Positions 44,437 to 57,092 of a stretch of DNA of 64,000 nucleotides are shown in pieces. Made by a program: the position numbers and the translations under genes. A model generated the notes under the pieces. The model had not been told where the DNA came from, did no database searches, and saw only the letters and a program-made list of their open reading frames with translations. Source of the DNA: Adineta vaga (Eukaryota; Rotifera). The stretch lies in the NCBI GenBank assembly GCA_021613535.1, contig CP075494.1:6944001-7008000 (forward strand). The letters are read 5' to 3'. Within the stretch, counting starts at the first letter, position 1. Every line of letters starts with the position of its first letter.

Positions 44437-45190
44437 ATGCTGAATGCCAATAAGACTAGGCTTATTAATGCCGGTAGGTATTTTCCTTTTTTTTTCTTCT
44501 TCTATATCATTAAGCTAAGTATAAAAGAGAAAAAAATGAGAAACAAAAAAGTCCTTGCTCTCGGCATATGCGATTCAATTTTTCTCTATATATTTTCTTT
44601 TGGCATGTTGTGCCTCTGGAGATATATATATATATAATAAAAAGCGAGAAAGAAAAAAAAAAGAAATCGAAGATATTCATCATAGATTAAAGAGATTGTA
44701 AGCATATTTCATCAATCGAACTTGTTCACATCTTCTTTTTCTTCTAGAAACAAACTATTCATCTTATCATGAAGATAATAAGAACTTTTGCCAATCGATG
44801 ACTACGAAGAACACTAATAATCGAATTTTATGTGAAAATCCAGGTTCAATCTTGCAGAATAAAAATTATCATTTCGAACCAATTGATCATGAGATAACAA
44901 CACCAATAAATAATTCACATTCAATTCAACGTCCTATACCAATTCATAATCTGCATTCAAATACAATGAATGAACGTTCAAAAAAATCACAAACAAAACG
45001 GAACTCAACGATTAATATCAATCCAATAGAAATCGATTCAACAATTCGATCATTTGCATTACCTCGTTCAGTAACATCAGATCAAATAGCAAAGAATTCG
45101 ACAACAAATCGATTGTATTACTATCCTAGTGTTCAAGATGTACTTGATGCTTTAAATCGACGTGCATTTGATAAAGAATCATTTGTTTAA
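44437..45190 (+). CDS. Unrecognised Ser/Asn/Thr-rich protein
   Basis: The firm part is an open exon (about 44748-45190) preceded by a good acceptor (TTCTTCTAG); it contains the ATG at 44798 and encodes a polar protein ending in YYYPSVQDVLDALNRRAFDK and ESFV. An upstream exon with MLNANKTRLINA (ATG at 44437) joins it in frame through a GTAGGT donor and an intron of about 270 bp. No domain is recognisable; the composition is low complexity with basic patches (SKKSQTKRNSTININ). The conserved-looking C-terminal segment (SVQDVLDALNRRAFDKESFV) might be a peptide motif, since ESFV resembles a PDZ-binding C-terminus (x-S/T-x-hydrophobic). The start and the first exon are uncertain, and expression is not shown by sequence. 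Confidence 0.45.
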
Positions 45191-46333
45191 TTCAACGATT
45201 TTTACTTTCTTTTTCTGGTGTCTACGAATAAAACCTACGAAAATTTCATGTAACAAGATAAATTCAAACTGACGTTAATGATTCCATCTAATGATAGATG
45301 CACGAAATGCTAACTAATCTTACGAAACATCGTTTTTCTGAGTTTGTTATGTTTTAATCGAGTACATTAGTTTTTGTACTATACATGTGTTTGTCATTGG
45401 ATTTTTCTCTACTTAAAATAGAATAAATCATTGATTACATAGAGTACGGAACAGAACGAAAGAACATTTTAGAATTCATCAGCAAATGACGATGTTTCTC
45501 TTTTTCCATTTCGAAAGAAAAGTACGAAGTGAATTTGGAAAAAATCACGATTCATTTTTTTCCCTGAAAAGTAAACTCGTGTGCCATCTATGGAAATTAT
45601 TTATTCAACTCCGTGGCATAGCTTCGAATGCCTTATGATTTACCACACAACAAACGGCAAGTAAAAAAGGAGAAAGACAAAAACCGGTTAAAAATCCACA
45701 GATGTTTTTCTAAGCATTTTTTCTCTCTTCCTTCGTCTTTCGTTTTATTCAATAGACGAATACATTTAATCGATAATTTTATACTTTGACCTGATGTGTT
45801 CTTCTGTACCGTAGTAAGAATAATAATCACAGTATAGATTTTTTTTTCTTTTTTATTCAAGAATTTCTTTTTCTCGTCTATAGAATATATCATTAACATC
45901 CTTGATTCCATCCATCGAATGCATGATGAAAATTGATTACTTTTTTCCTTTCTAGGTAAACTTATCTCTCATGTGATTTGTCAGAAGGTCGAATGTTAAG
46001 CTTACCCTATCGTACCGACATATGACTCGGCATTTTTCTTTTCGTTAGCACCATCTCTATCTCCAAACAATAAAATAGTGCACTTACGTCTTTCGATGTG
46101 CAACATATCTTGTTTTATTCTTCCTCATCGATACAAGAACAAAAAAAAGAATCATCACGTCATCGCGGGCATTTTTATATAAAACGAAAACGCATCGTTG
46201 TTTTTTCTTACTTTATATCGTTGTCCTTGCGTTTTTACAAGCAGTCAAGCCCCTTCTTTCTTTCTCCTTTCTTGTCACATGTGATATACTTGAATGATAT
46301 TCTTTACTGTAGACACCCAAAAAGAAAATACAA
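45191..46333. other. Intergenic, about 1.1 kb
   Basis: No coding frame with domain content. It contains the LRRC58 upstream region with a CTGTAG acceptor-like site near 46308-46313. AT-rich and otherwise featureless to my reading. Confidence 0.45.
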
Positions 46334-47643
46334 ATGGCAATAGCACTAGCTTGTGAAGATGATTATAATTTTGATGACGAAGATGATGACTTTGATGAAA
46401 TGAGGTAAGCGATTTTTTGGAAAAAAAAATCGTAAAATGAAGTCTTTTATATATTCATTTTTATTTCTAGTAATACGATTGACTATTCTCATCAAAATTT
46501 AAATGAACTTGATTCTAATGAATTCTTTTCAACGATTATTAATCCAGCTCATATAAAAACAGTTCAATTAAATTCCAATTCACTTTTTGCTTTACCAAGT
46601 GATATTGAGAAATTTCGATCATTGATTACTCTTGAATTATCACATAATCAATTAGTTCAGTTACCAAATGAAATTCTTTCATTGAAAACTTTGAAAAATT
46701 TATATTTGAAAAATAATTCATTGGATGATTTTTCTCTACCAAAAGAATTTCATCAATTACAACAATTAGAAGTTCTAAATCTTGGCGGAAATCGATTTAA
46801 ACAATTTCCATATCAATTATTTCAAATGGGCAATTTAAAAGAACTTTATCTCGGTTCAAATCGAATTACTCATCTACCTGATCTTTTTCAAACACTAACG
46901 AAGTAATGATTGAAATTACATGAATTTCTTTCTAAAATATTTCAATTCTTTAGAGTTGAAATTCTCTATTTGGGTGGCAATCAAATCACAAATATTCCCG
47001 ATTCAATCGGATCAATGCATTCTTTAATTGTTTTGAATTTATGTGACAATCGATTACGAACATTACCACGATCGATTTCTTGTAAGTAGAACAATGGAGA
47101 AAACATGTCTAGATGAAACATTGCTTTTTTTAGGTTTAACTCGGCTAAAATCACTTTCATTACATAATAATCAATTTTGTGCTCTACCGTCTGATATCAT
47201 TCGACTTGATCTACAAGAATTAAGTTTAAGAAATAATCCCTTAGTTGTACGATTTGTTCGTGATCTAACATATGATGTTCCGACATTAAAAGAATTATCT
47301 GCTCGAACAATCAAACTTCATCAATTAGATTATGATAATAAATCTATACCAAAATGTCTTATTGAATATTTAAATTCAGCTAAATCATGTTTAAATCCTA
47401 AATGTCAAGGTAATACGATGTTTTTTCTCTCATTGATATAACAATGTTCTTTGTTTTTCTCTAGGTGTATATTTTGAAAGTTGTCATAAAAATATCAAAT
47501 TCGTCGATTTTTGTGGTAAATTTTATTTACCTTTACTTCAATTTCTTTGCTCACCTGCTTGTACATCAACACCAACATGTCCATTGACAACAAATTCTTC
47601 TGATGATATGAGTAGTAAATTTAAAAAAGTACTACTTGGTTAA
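46334..47643 (+). CDS. LRRC58: Leucine-rich repeat protein LRRC58
   Basis: Five exons. The N-terminus is very acidic (DDYNFDDEDDDFDEM). About eight leucine-rich repeats follow, such as LITLELSHNQLVQLPNEI, LEVLNLGGNRFKQFPYQL and VEILYLGGNQITNIPDSI. The C-terminal part is diagnostic: ELSLRNNPLVVRFVRDLTYD, PTLKELSARTIKL, CLNPKCQGVYFESC and KFVDFCGKFYLPLLQFLCSP, and it ends KKVLLG exactly as vertebrate LRRC58 does. The cysteines around NPKC...VYF...C and FCGK...LCSP may bind metal. Family members of this type act as substrate receptors for cullin ligases; that role is knowledge of the family, not seen here. The gene is complete and about 370 residues long, as expected. Confidence 0.93.
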
Positions 47644-47821
47644 GTAATTCTTGTTTTCTTGTTACTTTTTGGTGTGATCAAATATCTATGTATATCCATT
47701 TTTGGTTTTGTTTTATGAATTTTTTGAGTGATGGAATAATAGAAAAACTACTAATCGATTGAAGTTCACGGTGTTTTCTTTTTCTTTTGTGTTGAATAAC
47801 TCTTTGCAAATCCAAACAATG

Positions 47822-47847
47822 CACAACAACAACAACAACAACAACAA
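47822..47847 (+). repeat. (CAA)n microsatellite
   Basis: About eight CAA units in the LRRC58-YTHDF spacer. Confidence 0.8.
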
Positions 47848-48043
47848 GCATACAAGAAAATATCTCATGTATAAAAAAAAAGAACAACGAACAACGAAAT
47901 GTATGCAATTGAATGACGACGTTTAAGATAATGATCACACATGCATATAGAATGAATACAACAGAGAAAAAAACGAAGAAGGAACTGTTAATGATGAATA
48001 TATCAATGAATGAGAATAAGTAAATTTGTGAGATGTTGATAGA

Positions 48044-48120
48044 ACAAACAACAACAACAATAATAATAATAACAACAATGATAATGATGGTGATGATGAT
48101 GATAATAATAATAATAAAAT
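48044..48120 (+). repeat. Compound (CAA)(TAA)(TGA) trinucleotide tract
   Basis: Adjacent runs of CAA, TAA/TAATAA and TGATGATG-like units over about 75 bp in the same spacer. Confidence 0.75.
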
Positions 48121-48329
48121 AAGAACAACAACAGGTTGCTGTTGCTAAATGATCTTAGCACAATATGTTATAAGAAAGAAAACAAATAACGTTAGATCTG
48201 AATATACACATACGTGCACGCATATTACAGAATGATGAATGTCTACTAAAAAGCTCACAAACATTTACGTGTATTATATATATATAGAAAAAGACAGAGA
48301 GAGAGAAGGTGAATTTTGTTTATGTTTTT

Positions 48330-50289
48330 TTATTCTTCATTATCTTGATCTATTTCTTGCTGTTCTCGTTGAGTTGCTCGATTGGATAATATTGCTCGTC
48401 TATTGCTATGTTGAACTTGATGATTATTATCTAATTCATCATTCGAAGGTGTTTTCGTTGTCGTTTCTTCCGCTTGTTTTGATTCATAATATTGAAAATC
48501 ATCGAATATCGATGTTTTATGACGATACATATGTAAAGTTTTTAACATTAATTTGCCTTTTTCATACGGAACTTCTTGTGTATCTCGAGAATTTGTCACC
48601 GGTTTATTTTCATTATTTTCCAAACGAATATTCCGAAATTGTTGATTTGGTACGTCTTTAACATAAATCCATTTTACTTCAAATTTACCTTGCCATTTAT
48701 TTGACATATGCCAAACATCTGTTTGATGTTCATAATCCAGTGGTGACATCATTTCAGCCATACCACAAAAATGACCTGAAGCATTAACAGAGTAAAATAA
48801 ATAAATTGGACCTTTGCCTTCACGTTCACGAAATGCATTGTCTAAACGTTTATTTCCATGTTCAGTTGAACACCAAATATTATATTTAATAGAACGATGT
48901 ACATCATCTTCCGAATACTATTGAAAAGAAAAGAGACAAAAATATAACAATCGAAGATTTTGAAATTAATGATTACATACGGATTTGATTACAAAAAATC
49001 GAGCGCCTTTCGGATTCAAATTGAAATCTTGAGGATTGTATTGATGATCATGTCTATTTGTATCTTGACTACTATTCATCGTCCGAGATGATGAAGGATT
49101 TTGTCGTCTGTTAGTATTAGTATTATTGTTATTATTATTCGATGAGCGTTCGGAATTATTATTAGTCCATTGAAGAAAACCACTATTACCAAATGATTGT
49201 TGTTGTTGTTGAGAACGAGAATTAAATCCTGTTGAATTATTGCGTGATTGTTGAGTATTAGAACGTGTAGTTAATGAGTCATTCGAAGGATTAGATACAT
49301 GTTCATTGCTTGTACGAAGAGGAAAATTTGAACTAGATGATATTGTGTTTTTGTTGCTATTCGAATTTATAGTATCAGATGATACAACGGACGCATAAGA
49401 TTTTGGACCCGATGGTTGAGTTGGACGTGATAATGAAAAATGATTACCATTTGATTGATAATGTTGTTGCTGCTGCTGCTGTTGTTGTTGTTCTTTCGAA
49501 GATAAAAAATTGATATTTTGTGTAGGATCACTCGTACCATTATTATAATTATGAGAATCATTATTACCAAGATTAACTGATTTCATATGTTGAGCAAGCA
49601 TATCACCGACACCACCAGTATTCGATGGATATTCGTCATAAACAGTAGATTTCTTAGTTGAATTTGTATTATTGTTATTATTACTACCACCACCACCAAC
49701 AGGAGGCATTTGTTGTTGTATGGAAAGATTATGAGGATTCCATGACATGTCAAAATTTGATGTTCCTGTGGACGGTGCTGTAGGAAAAGTTGAAGGTGTA
49801 AAACCAGGATGATAATGAGGATAAGCATGTGGTGGTGGTGGAGGCTGTGGATAATCAAATGGATTATGTGGAATATCAAGTCCTGTTGGAGTATACATTG
49901 GTGCATGAAATTGTACTGGACCATTCGGTGGTAATCCAGTTGATGTTTCCGTTGATCCCCATTGATTATGTTCATCAAATCCACTAAAAGGTTGATACAG
50001 ACTTGGAGGATAATAAGAATAAATATCACTTGGATTCTGCATTGGTTGAATATTCATCAGATCGAAAGGACCTATAATATACATTTGATATACAATTCAA
50101 TATGATCGATCGAAGGAACAATACATATATATATATCTTTCTTTTTTTGTTCGATTATGATGTAAGAAAAGGGTTATATCCGTCGATATAATATGACCTA
50201 TCTCATGTATGCTTACCTGTTGGATATCCATACTGCATATTGGTCGATGATGATGCATTGGACTGTGCTGAACTACGTTCGTTAATCAT
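48330..50289 (-). CDS. YTHDF: YTHDF-family m6A reader
   Basis: Four exons. The start (ATG at 50287-50289) gives [20 protein letters not shown]. The second exon encodes a long Pro/Gln/Asn/Ser-rich disordered region, including a polyglutamine run of about nine (near 49470-49495) and polyasparagine runs. The YTH domain begins near [20 protein letters not shown] and continues [55 protein letters not shown] and [11 protein letters not shown]. The three aromatic-cage tryptophans (IWCS, VWHM, NKWQ) that hold N6-methyladenosine are present. The domain order (long disordered N-terminus, YTH at the C-terminal end) fits YTHDF1-3 rather than YTHDC. These cytoplasmic proteins promote deadenylation and decay of m6A-marked mRNAs; the disordered part drives condensation. 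Confidence 0.94.
49470..49496 (-). repeat. Polyglutamine-coding tract in YTHDF
   Basis: On the minus strand, a run of mixed CAA and CAG codons gives about nine glutamines in the disordered part of the YTHDF protein. Confidence 0.8.
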
Positions 50290-50798
50290 GATTATGTTCT
50301 TTTTTTGTTTCAATATAATAGATTAGTCATGACTAGAAATGAGAAAGAGAAACAATGATATCATTAAAAATTAATTGAAAAAAAAACATTTGTCAGAGTA
50401 TTAATCTTAAATGATAATCTAACTTTTTCTCTTTTATATTTTTAGTTCTAATTGATTGACTAACTAAACAAAATAAAGTGATTATAATAAACAAGCAAAT
50501 AAATAATCGATGGATGACGAGACGAGATATTCAAGTAGAATCGAGCCTAGACAAATGAATAAACCAATGAACAATCGAATTGTTTGAAAATTAAAATTTT
50601 TAATCGAGTGAAAAAAATATTTTTTCTCAAAAAATTATGTAATTCCGATACAAATCGAATAAATTGTTTTAAAAATACAATATTTTTCTTTTACAGAAAT
50701 AGATGACACTATGTTCCAGCCAATCAAAAATTGAGTCATTGAATCGTTCTTTTTTTCCTGCTTCTCTCAACTCAATTGATACTTGTTTTGGTTTGATC
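50290..50798. promoter_or_regulatory. Divergent upstream region of YTHDF (minus) and SCYL2 (plus)
   Basis: About 510 bp, AT-rich. A TTTTACAG acceptor-like site lies at 50690-50697. An in-frame upstream ATG at 50703 would extend SCYL2 by 32 non-conserved residues, which I do not include. Confidence 0.4.
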
Positions 50799-53700
50799 AT
50801 GGAATATCTCGAAAAATTGAAAGTTTATGGTGATCAAGTTAAAAATGTCGTCGTTAAATCAATGGTTGATACTGCTCATGGTGGTCAAAAAATGCTTAAA
50901 GATGTTTTACCAGGAAATCTTGTGACACGAGAATATGAAGTATGTTTGAAAATAATGTTTTTTATTAAGAGATAGAATTAAATTTGTTTGTTTGTTTGTA
51001 GTTAGTGAAACCGCTTGGTTCTGCTGGACCTGGACTTCTTTGGCGAATTTATGGAGCGATAAAACGTTCAACTAAACAGGTAGGATTTCTAAGAAAAAGA
51101 ATGAATTGTTAATAAGACGGGTTTTCATTTAGGAAGCAGCAGTATTCGTTTTGGAAAAACGTTTACTGGATAAATACGCGAAAAAAGATCGTGATTTGAT
51201 TCTTGAAGCTATGAAAAAAGGTTTTGTTCTTTTATCGAACGTGTTTCTTTTTACAGTAAAATAATCTATTATTCAGGTGTACAACAATTAGCAAAGATTA
51301 AACATCCACGTGTTTTAAGTCTTCAACATCCTTTAGAAGAATCCAGGTATCTTATCTGATTTTATTTTAACATATGAAACAATGAATCATTGATTCTTTA
51401 CGTATAGAGATAGTTTAGCATTTGCAACCGAATCATGTTTTGGTAGTTTAGCTAATTGTCTGGGTTGTTATGATAATATCACACAACCAATACCAAAAGA
51501 ATTCGAAGATTACAAGTTATATGATGTAGAAATTCGTTATGGAATTGTTCAGGTTTGTTTATTAATTTTGAAAAAAACGAGACTTTTATATTGTTTTCTT
51601 TAAATAGCTTTGTGAAGGTTTAACATTTCTTCATAATGAAGTGAAATTATTTCATCGAAATCTTTGTCCTGAATCTATCATTATCAATTCGAATGGAGCA
51701 TGGAAATTATCAGGATTTGAATTGTGTATTCAAGGTTCAGCTGATGGAGTAAGGTTTCTCCTCTCAAATTTCATTGTCTAATTCGTCTTCTTTGATTAGA
51801 CAACTTATCCATTTCGAGAATATGATGGAAATATTCCTGCAATTATTAATCCACCTTTGGATTATATGGCACCTGAATATCACACAACGAAATCTTATGA
51901 TACTCAATCTGATATGTTTTCACTAGGAATGATTATATATGCATTATATAATCATGGTAAAACTCTCAACGAATGTCGTGAAAATTATTCAACATTTATT
52001 AAAGCATGTGATGATTTAAAATCGATCAATACAACGAAATTATCTATATTACCTGTTGAAGTTCGTGATCATGTAAAAATGTTACTTAGCTTTAAGCCAG
52101 AATTAAGACCTGATGCTGGACAATTTTCTAAAGTAAAAGAAAAATAAAAGTTTGAAAAAAACTCGAAGATTTGATTTGTTGTGTTTAGGTACCGTTTTTT
52201 CAAGATATTGGAACAAAAACATTAGAATATCTTGATTCATTATTTCAAGTTGATAATCTTCAACGTTCGATGTTCTATAAAAGTCTTCCACAAGTGATTG
52301 ATAAATTACCAATGGTAAAATTCAATCGAAGATTTTTATCATATAAGAACGATGTCTTTCTTCGTTTTCTAGCGTGTAAATCTACAACGAATTACATCGG
52401 CACTTGAATTGGAATTTATCAATCCTGAAATGGTTCCATTTGTTCTTCCAAATATGTTTCTTATTGCTGTATGTTGATATATTTTGGAAAAAATAGTCTG
52501 TTTTCATATAACTTTCTAAATAGGAAAAAGCAAGTAATGAAGAATATCAAAGATATATCTTCCCTAAACTGAAACAAGTGTTTAAAATTCAAAAACCTCC
52601 TCAGGTAACAATTGAATACTTCATTTTCTATAATTCATATTTCTTGTTCTTTCATTTTAGGGAAGTGGCGCATCGGGTTGTGTTATGCAGGTAAAAGATT
52701 TTAATACTATCTTCTTTCCATACAATGAATTTGTTTATTTAGACACTTCTCATCTTAATGCGTAATATGAATTTAATGTTAACAAAAACACCACCCGAAG
52801 ATATAAAACAACATATTTTACCTGTTGTTTACAATGCTTTAGATGCTGAATCATCACAAGTTCAAGTATGTATTTATAGATGATAGATGAAAATTTTTCA
52901 TTGACCTTTTTTCTTTTCTAGGAACTTTGTTTGGCTATTATCCCATCATTTGCACATCTAATTGATTTACAAGCAATGAAATATTGTATATTACCACGTA
53001 TAAAAAAGATCTGTTTTGAAACAATAACATTAAGTGTACGTTCATTCACTTTACTTTCACTATTCTAACATTAATGATTTTAGGTTCGTGTGAATTGTTT
53101 AATATGTCTTGGTAAATTGGTTGAATCATTAGATAAATGGATTATTATTGATGAAGTTATACCATTACTTCAATCTATTCCATCACGTGAACCTGCTGTT
53201 CTTATGGCAATATTAGGAATTATAAAAGTTGCAATGTCATCAACGAAATCTGGTGGATTACCACGTGAAATATTAGCAACAAAAGTGATTCCATTTTTAG
53301 TACCAATATCAATTGAAACAAGTCTTAATCTTAATCAAGTAATGATATTTTTAAGACTTGAATATTTTGTTCACTATCTTATTTTAGTTCAATGCATATA
53401 TGGCAACAATAAAAGATATGTTACAAACTGTCGAAATTGAACAACGAAAAAAGCTTGAACAACTTTCTCAACAAGCTGCTAAGTAAAGATTATCATACAA
53501 TGAAAATTCTTTGTCTATTCAAGGAATATTTTAGTGCACCTATTGTACCTATTGGTCCATCAGCAGCTGATATACAATTCGATCAAAAATCATCAATGGT
53601 GTGAATTGAAAAAAATTTCTACCTTCAATATCTATTTGCATTTATTTTTCTTTCTATAGATTGATCAGTTTATGTTAGGTCATGGATTTAATTCAGAAGT

Positions 53701-54461
53701 AGCTCAAAATAAAACGATGGCAGCTACTTTTGACCATAATCAATCCAATGATACATTCAAACCACAACAAACACCAACGAATCAAGCAACATCATCAGAA
53801 AATTCTCTGGGAAAAAAGGTAGATGGTTCTTTTTGTTATAGAAGTAAATTTTGAACTATTTTTTGCCTTGTGAATTTGTTAGACATTGACATTAGAAGAC
53901 AAAGAACGTATGATGCGTGAAAGTGATCAAACTCAACGAATGAAATATCAAGGTGAACTTGTTCCTGAACGAAAAACACCAGTATCAACATCTTCAAATT
54001 TACCATTAATGGCAATGACACCAATATCAGCTACAGTACCAACGAATGATTCGTCTGCAGCATATTTTAAAGATTTAACCAGTACACTATTCGAACAAAG
54101 GCCATCTCAACCAATGTATACTATGACAACATCTCAAACGATGCCATCATTGTTACGTCCAACGATAACAAATCCTACATCTCTTATGCAACCGCGACCA
54201 TCAATGAATACTACAGATTTAACATCTAGTCTTCTAAATAATATGACTTCTCTTAGTTCTCGATCACAAATGGCTCCAACAACATTACCATTGAATTCTA
54301 TGAATACGAATATGAATTTTTCTCAATTTAATTCAGGAACAACAAATGGAGGTGTGGGATTATTTCAACCACCACCACCACCTGCATCGACAATCGTTAA
54401 GAATACTCCAACACCTAATTCAAAAACAGCAGCCGCTGAATTAGATGATCTATTTAATTAA
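50799..54461 (+). CDS. SCYL2: SCYL2 (CVAK104-like) pseudokinase of clathrin trafficking
   Basis: About twenty small exons. The ATG at 50799 gives MEYLEKLKVYGDQVKNVVV. The kinase-like domain includes AAVFVLEKRLLDKYAKKDRD, GVQQLAKIKHPRVLSLQHPL, KLFHRNLCPESIIIN and NPPLDYMAPEYHTTKSYDTQ. The catalytic HRD is HRN and the DFG position reads SGFE, so it should be catalytically weak or dead, as in SCYL2. HEAT-like repeats follow (MVPFVLPNMFLIA, RVNCLICLGKLVESLDKWII, SREPAVLMAILGIIKVAM, ETSLNLNQFNAYMATIKDML). The tail is Ser/Thr/Met/Pro-rich and ends ELDDLFN, close to the DLKDLFG end of the vertebrate protein. SCYL2 binds clathrin and AP-2 on endosomes and the trans-Golgi network. The match covers the full length of the family. 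Confidence 0.93.
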
Positions 54462-54979
54462 TAATCTCAAAACAGTGATCCATACTATTTACATTCCTTT
54501 TCGTTTTCGAAAATATGGTTTTATGTTGTTATTAGTCATATTTATTTTATTTATTGTTCTATATTATCTTGTGTGGATGTGTATAATTTTATTTCTCATG
54601 TAATAAATGAATTCAAATGAGTATTTATTTTAACATCGGATAATTATTCGAGCGAAACTGATTGAATAAAGAAAGATAGAAAATAGCAAATCTATAAGCG
54701 TGGTAAAAATAAATTATTTTGTGGTTACGTTTTTCTTTCTGTTGTATACGTAGAACAGAAATATACTTGTATTTGACTTATCGTTTTTCTTGATCAAGCT
54801 AAAACACCATCAATATTAGTAGATTATTTTGCAACGTGAGACAAGCTTCATGGTCGATTTGAGGTAACCTTAGAAGCAAGGTCATTTTTATACACGTGTT
54901 TACATTATTTACTCTTTTATTTCAAAGAATAAGGTATATTTATCGAGAAAGTATTGGAATATACAAACTAAAATAAGTA
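54462..54979. other. Intergenic between SCYL2 and the repeat-bearing gene
   Basis: About 520 bp, AT-rich, without coding frames or RNA genes that I can support. Confidence 0.5.
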
Positions 54980-56604
54980 ATGGCTAGTCCAGTCTTTGAA
55001 TTTCCATATTCCGGATATAAATCATCGGCTATCCCGTTCTTAAATTATAATCCAAGTGGTTTAACACCAGTAAGTATAACTAACTTTTGTGATGCGTAAA
55101 TAAACAATTGATTATTTCGATTGAATAGTATAACGTCTCATCATTAGATAGTTTATTTCATGATCGATCTTCTACTTTTACCGTACCAGATTCTCGTCAA
55201 TTATTTCAAGATCTGGGTAATAATACTGTCGTTTATAAAATACCAGGTCAGTATTCTCTAGTGATACAAAGCAATCAGACATTGATGTAACTTCATCTAG
55301 ATCATATGTCTCTCGACACACTTTTGAGACAATTAGGTGTAGACGTTGACCACTTAAAACGAGCTTCTTCGTATAATGGCTATTATTCAAGTAAATCATC
55401 ATATATTACGATGAGAAAAGATAATTGAAATATTTATATTTTATTTCTTGAAGATGCATCATTACCATTTGAACGCCGAAGTTCATCATTTCCACGTGGC
55501 CGTCGTCGTCGATTAGAATGTCGTGAAGTTTCCGATTCTGAAGATGACGATCCTTCTCGAGATTCATCTCCACATCATCGACGTCATCGTCATCGTCATT
55601 CGTCAAACAGTGAATATAATCAATCACCTACCCGTGTTCATAATTTATTAAACAATGCATGGACGAAAGCAGCAGGAGTACCACGTAATTTGCCTCAGCA
55701 AACTTCAGGGTCTAATATTAATTTGCAAGGGCAAGGTATGCAAAGTGGCCTATCATCGATATCGCCAGAACATCGAGATGCTGTTTCAAATGTTTGGACT
55801 CAAGCTACAAATGCATCTACAAGCAAACCTAATTTCCTTTCTAGTTTCTTTAAAAAAATGAAACCGGGAAATACAAATACTGATACACAGTCACAAGGAC
55901 CACAACAAAACAATTCAGCTGCACAAAATTATGCTTCTGCAAACAATTTTTTTGGTGGAGGAAACCAACCAAATAATGCCGCAGCAAATGTTTTCAATGC
56001 AGCACAGCAAGGTGCACCTTCAAATCAGAATCTTGCTTGGAATCGAATGTCTGGAGCTTCACCACCACAACAAACATCCTACCCGCCGGGGCCACAAATG
56101 AATTCAATGTGGAATCAGATGTCTGGAGCTCGACCAGCTCCTCCACAACAAACATCCTACCCGCCGGGACCACAAATGAATTCCATGTGGAGTCAAATGT
56201 CTGGTGCCCGACCTCCTCCTCCACAACAACCTATGTATCCTCCAGGACCACCAATGAATTCAATGTGGAATCAAATGTCTGGAGCTTCACCACAGCAACC
56301 ATCCTACCCACCAGGACCACCAATGAATTCAATGTGGAATCAAATGTCTGGAGCTTCACCACAGCAACCATCCTACCCACCAGGACCACCAATGAATTCA
56401 ATGTGGAATCAAATGTCTGGAGCTTCACCACAGCAACCATCCTACCCACCAGGACCACCAATGAATTCAATGTGGAATCAAATGTCTGGTGCCCGACCAC
56501 CTCCTCCACAACAACCTATGTATCCTCCAGGCCCACAACAAGGTTATTATCCATCTGCTCCACCACAGTCAGTGACTGCATTAGTTCGTCCTATACGCAC
56601 GTAA
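54980..56604 (+). CDS. Low-complexity protein with 23-residue Met/Trp/Pro tandem repeats, unrecognised
   Basis: Four exons from the ATG at 54980 (MASPVFEFPYSGYKSSAIPF). The middle exons encode polar segments and an Arg/His-rich stretch (PRGRRRRLECREVSDSEDDD and HHRRHRHRHSS). The long last exon has FLSSFFKKMKPGN and then a Gln/Asn/Ala-rich region. It is followed by six repeats related to MNSMWNQMSGASPQQPSYPP plus GPP. The repeats place Trp, Met, Tyr and Pro-Pro-Gly at regular intervals, the kind of sequence that forms condensates or binds WW/SH3-type domains; that is inference. No signal peptide or membrane span is visible. I recognise no family. Expression of the frame is supported by four exons that splice in frame and by repeat units that keep the frame (multiples of 3). 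Confidence 0.7.
56040..56520 (+). repeat. Coding minisatellite, 69-bp unit
   Basis: Six units of 66-75 bp in the last exon of the gene at 54980-56604. The units starting at 56254, 56323 and 56392 are identical to one another over all 69 bp, encoding 23 residues each; the flanking units differ by a few substitutions and small in-frame insertions of Pro codons. The identity points to recent duplication or conversion. Confidence 0.9.
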
Positions 56605-57092
56605 TCTCCAGCAGACAGTGAATCTATATAGTTTTATTCTTTATCAACGTTCAATAAAAAAAATATATAGAAAAATTAATGTTTAAAATGAATTCTCTAA
56701 TAAAGAAGAAGGAAGAATAAAATTAGTTTTTTAAAGCAATGTCAAAAACAGAAGAAATGGCTCCAGTTCAAATAAATAACTGGAATTTGATATACCTCTT
56801 ATCTTATGCAAGAAACCAAGATGTAAATGTTCTTTTTTTCCAGAGACTGCTCTGGATAAACATCATTAGATAATGATTAGTCAAAATCGACGACACAAAC
56901 TATCTTTTGTGATAAAAATTAGTAATGTGTGTCTTTTTTGGATACAGCGTTTCTTATCATCAAGAAACAAAAGATATTGACAATGCATCGTCATTTTCAC
57001 TAAAAAGTTGAGTAATACCAAGATAAAATTCTTCAATAAAAACTGCGGAAAAAATGTCTTACTCTAGATCATAAAGTTATCTACTCAAAAAC
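56605..57092. other. Intergenic, about 490 bp
   Basis: 3' side of the repeat-bearing gene and upstream region of the MRH-like receptor gene. No coding frame or RNA gene seen. Confidence 0.5.

Larger units (their letters stand above)
47644..48329. other. Convergent spacer with microsatellites
   Basis: About 690 bp between the 3' ends of LRRC58 (plus) and the YTHDF gene (minus). Two microsatellite clusters lie here (listed separately). No gene seen. Confidence 0.5.

Noticed and set aside
50703-50798. Upstream in-frame ATG for SCYL2
   Set aside because: Would add 32 residues with no counterpart at the family's N-terminus; the ATG at 50799 lines up with the expected start.
55994-56509. Minus-strand frames over the minisatellite
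   Set aside because: Same cause: repeat units open in antisense. No start context or homology.
56037-56621. Second open frame of 194 codons over the minisatellite
   Set aside because: An alternative frame of the repeat; a 69-bp unit without stops keeps several frames open by construction. The frame with upstream spliced exons is the credible one.
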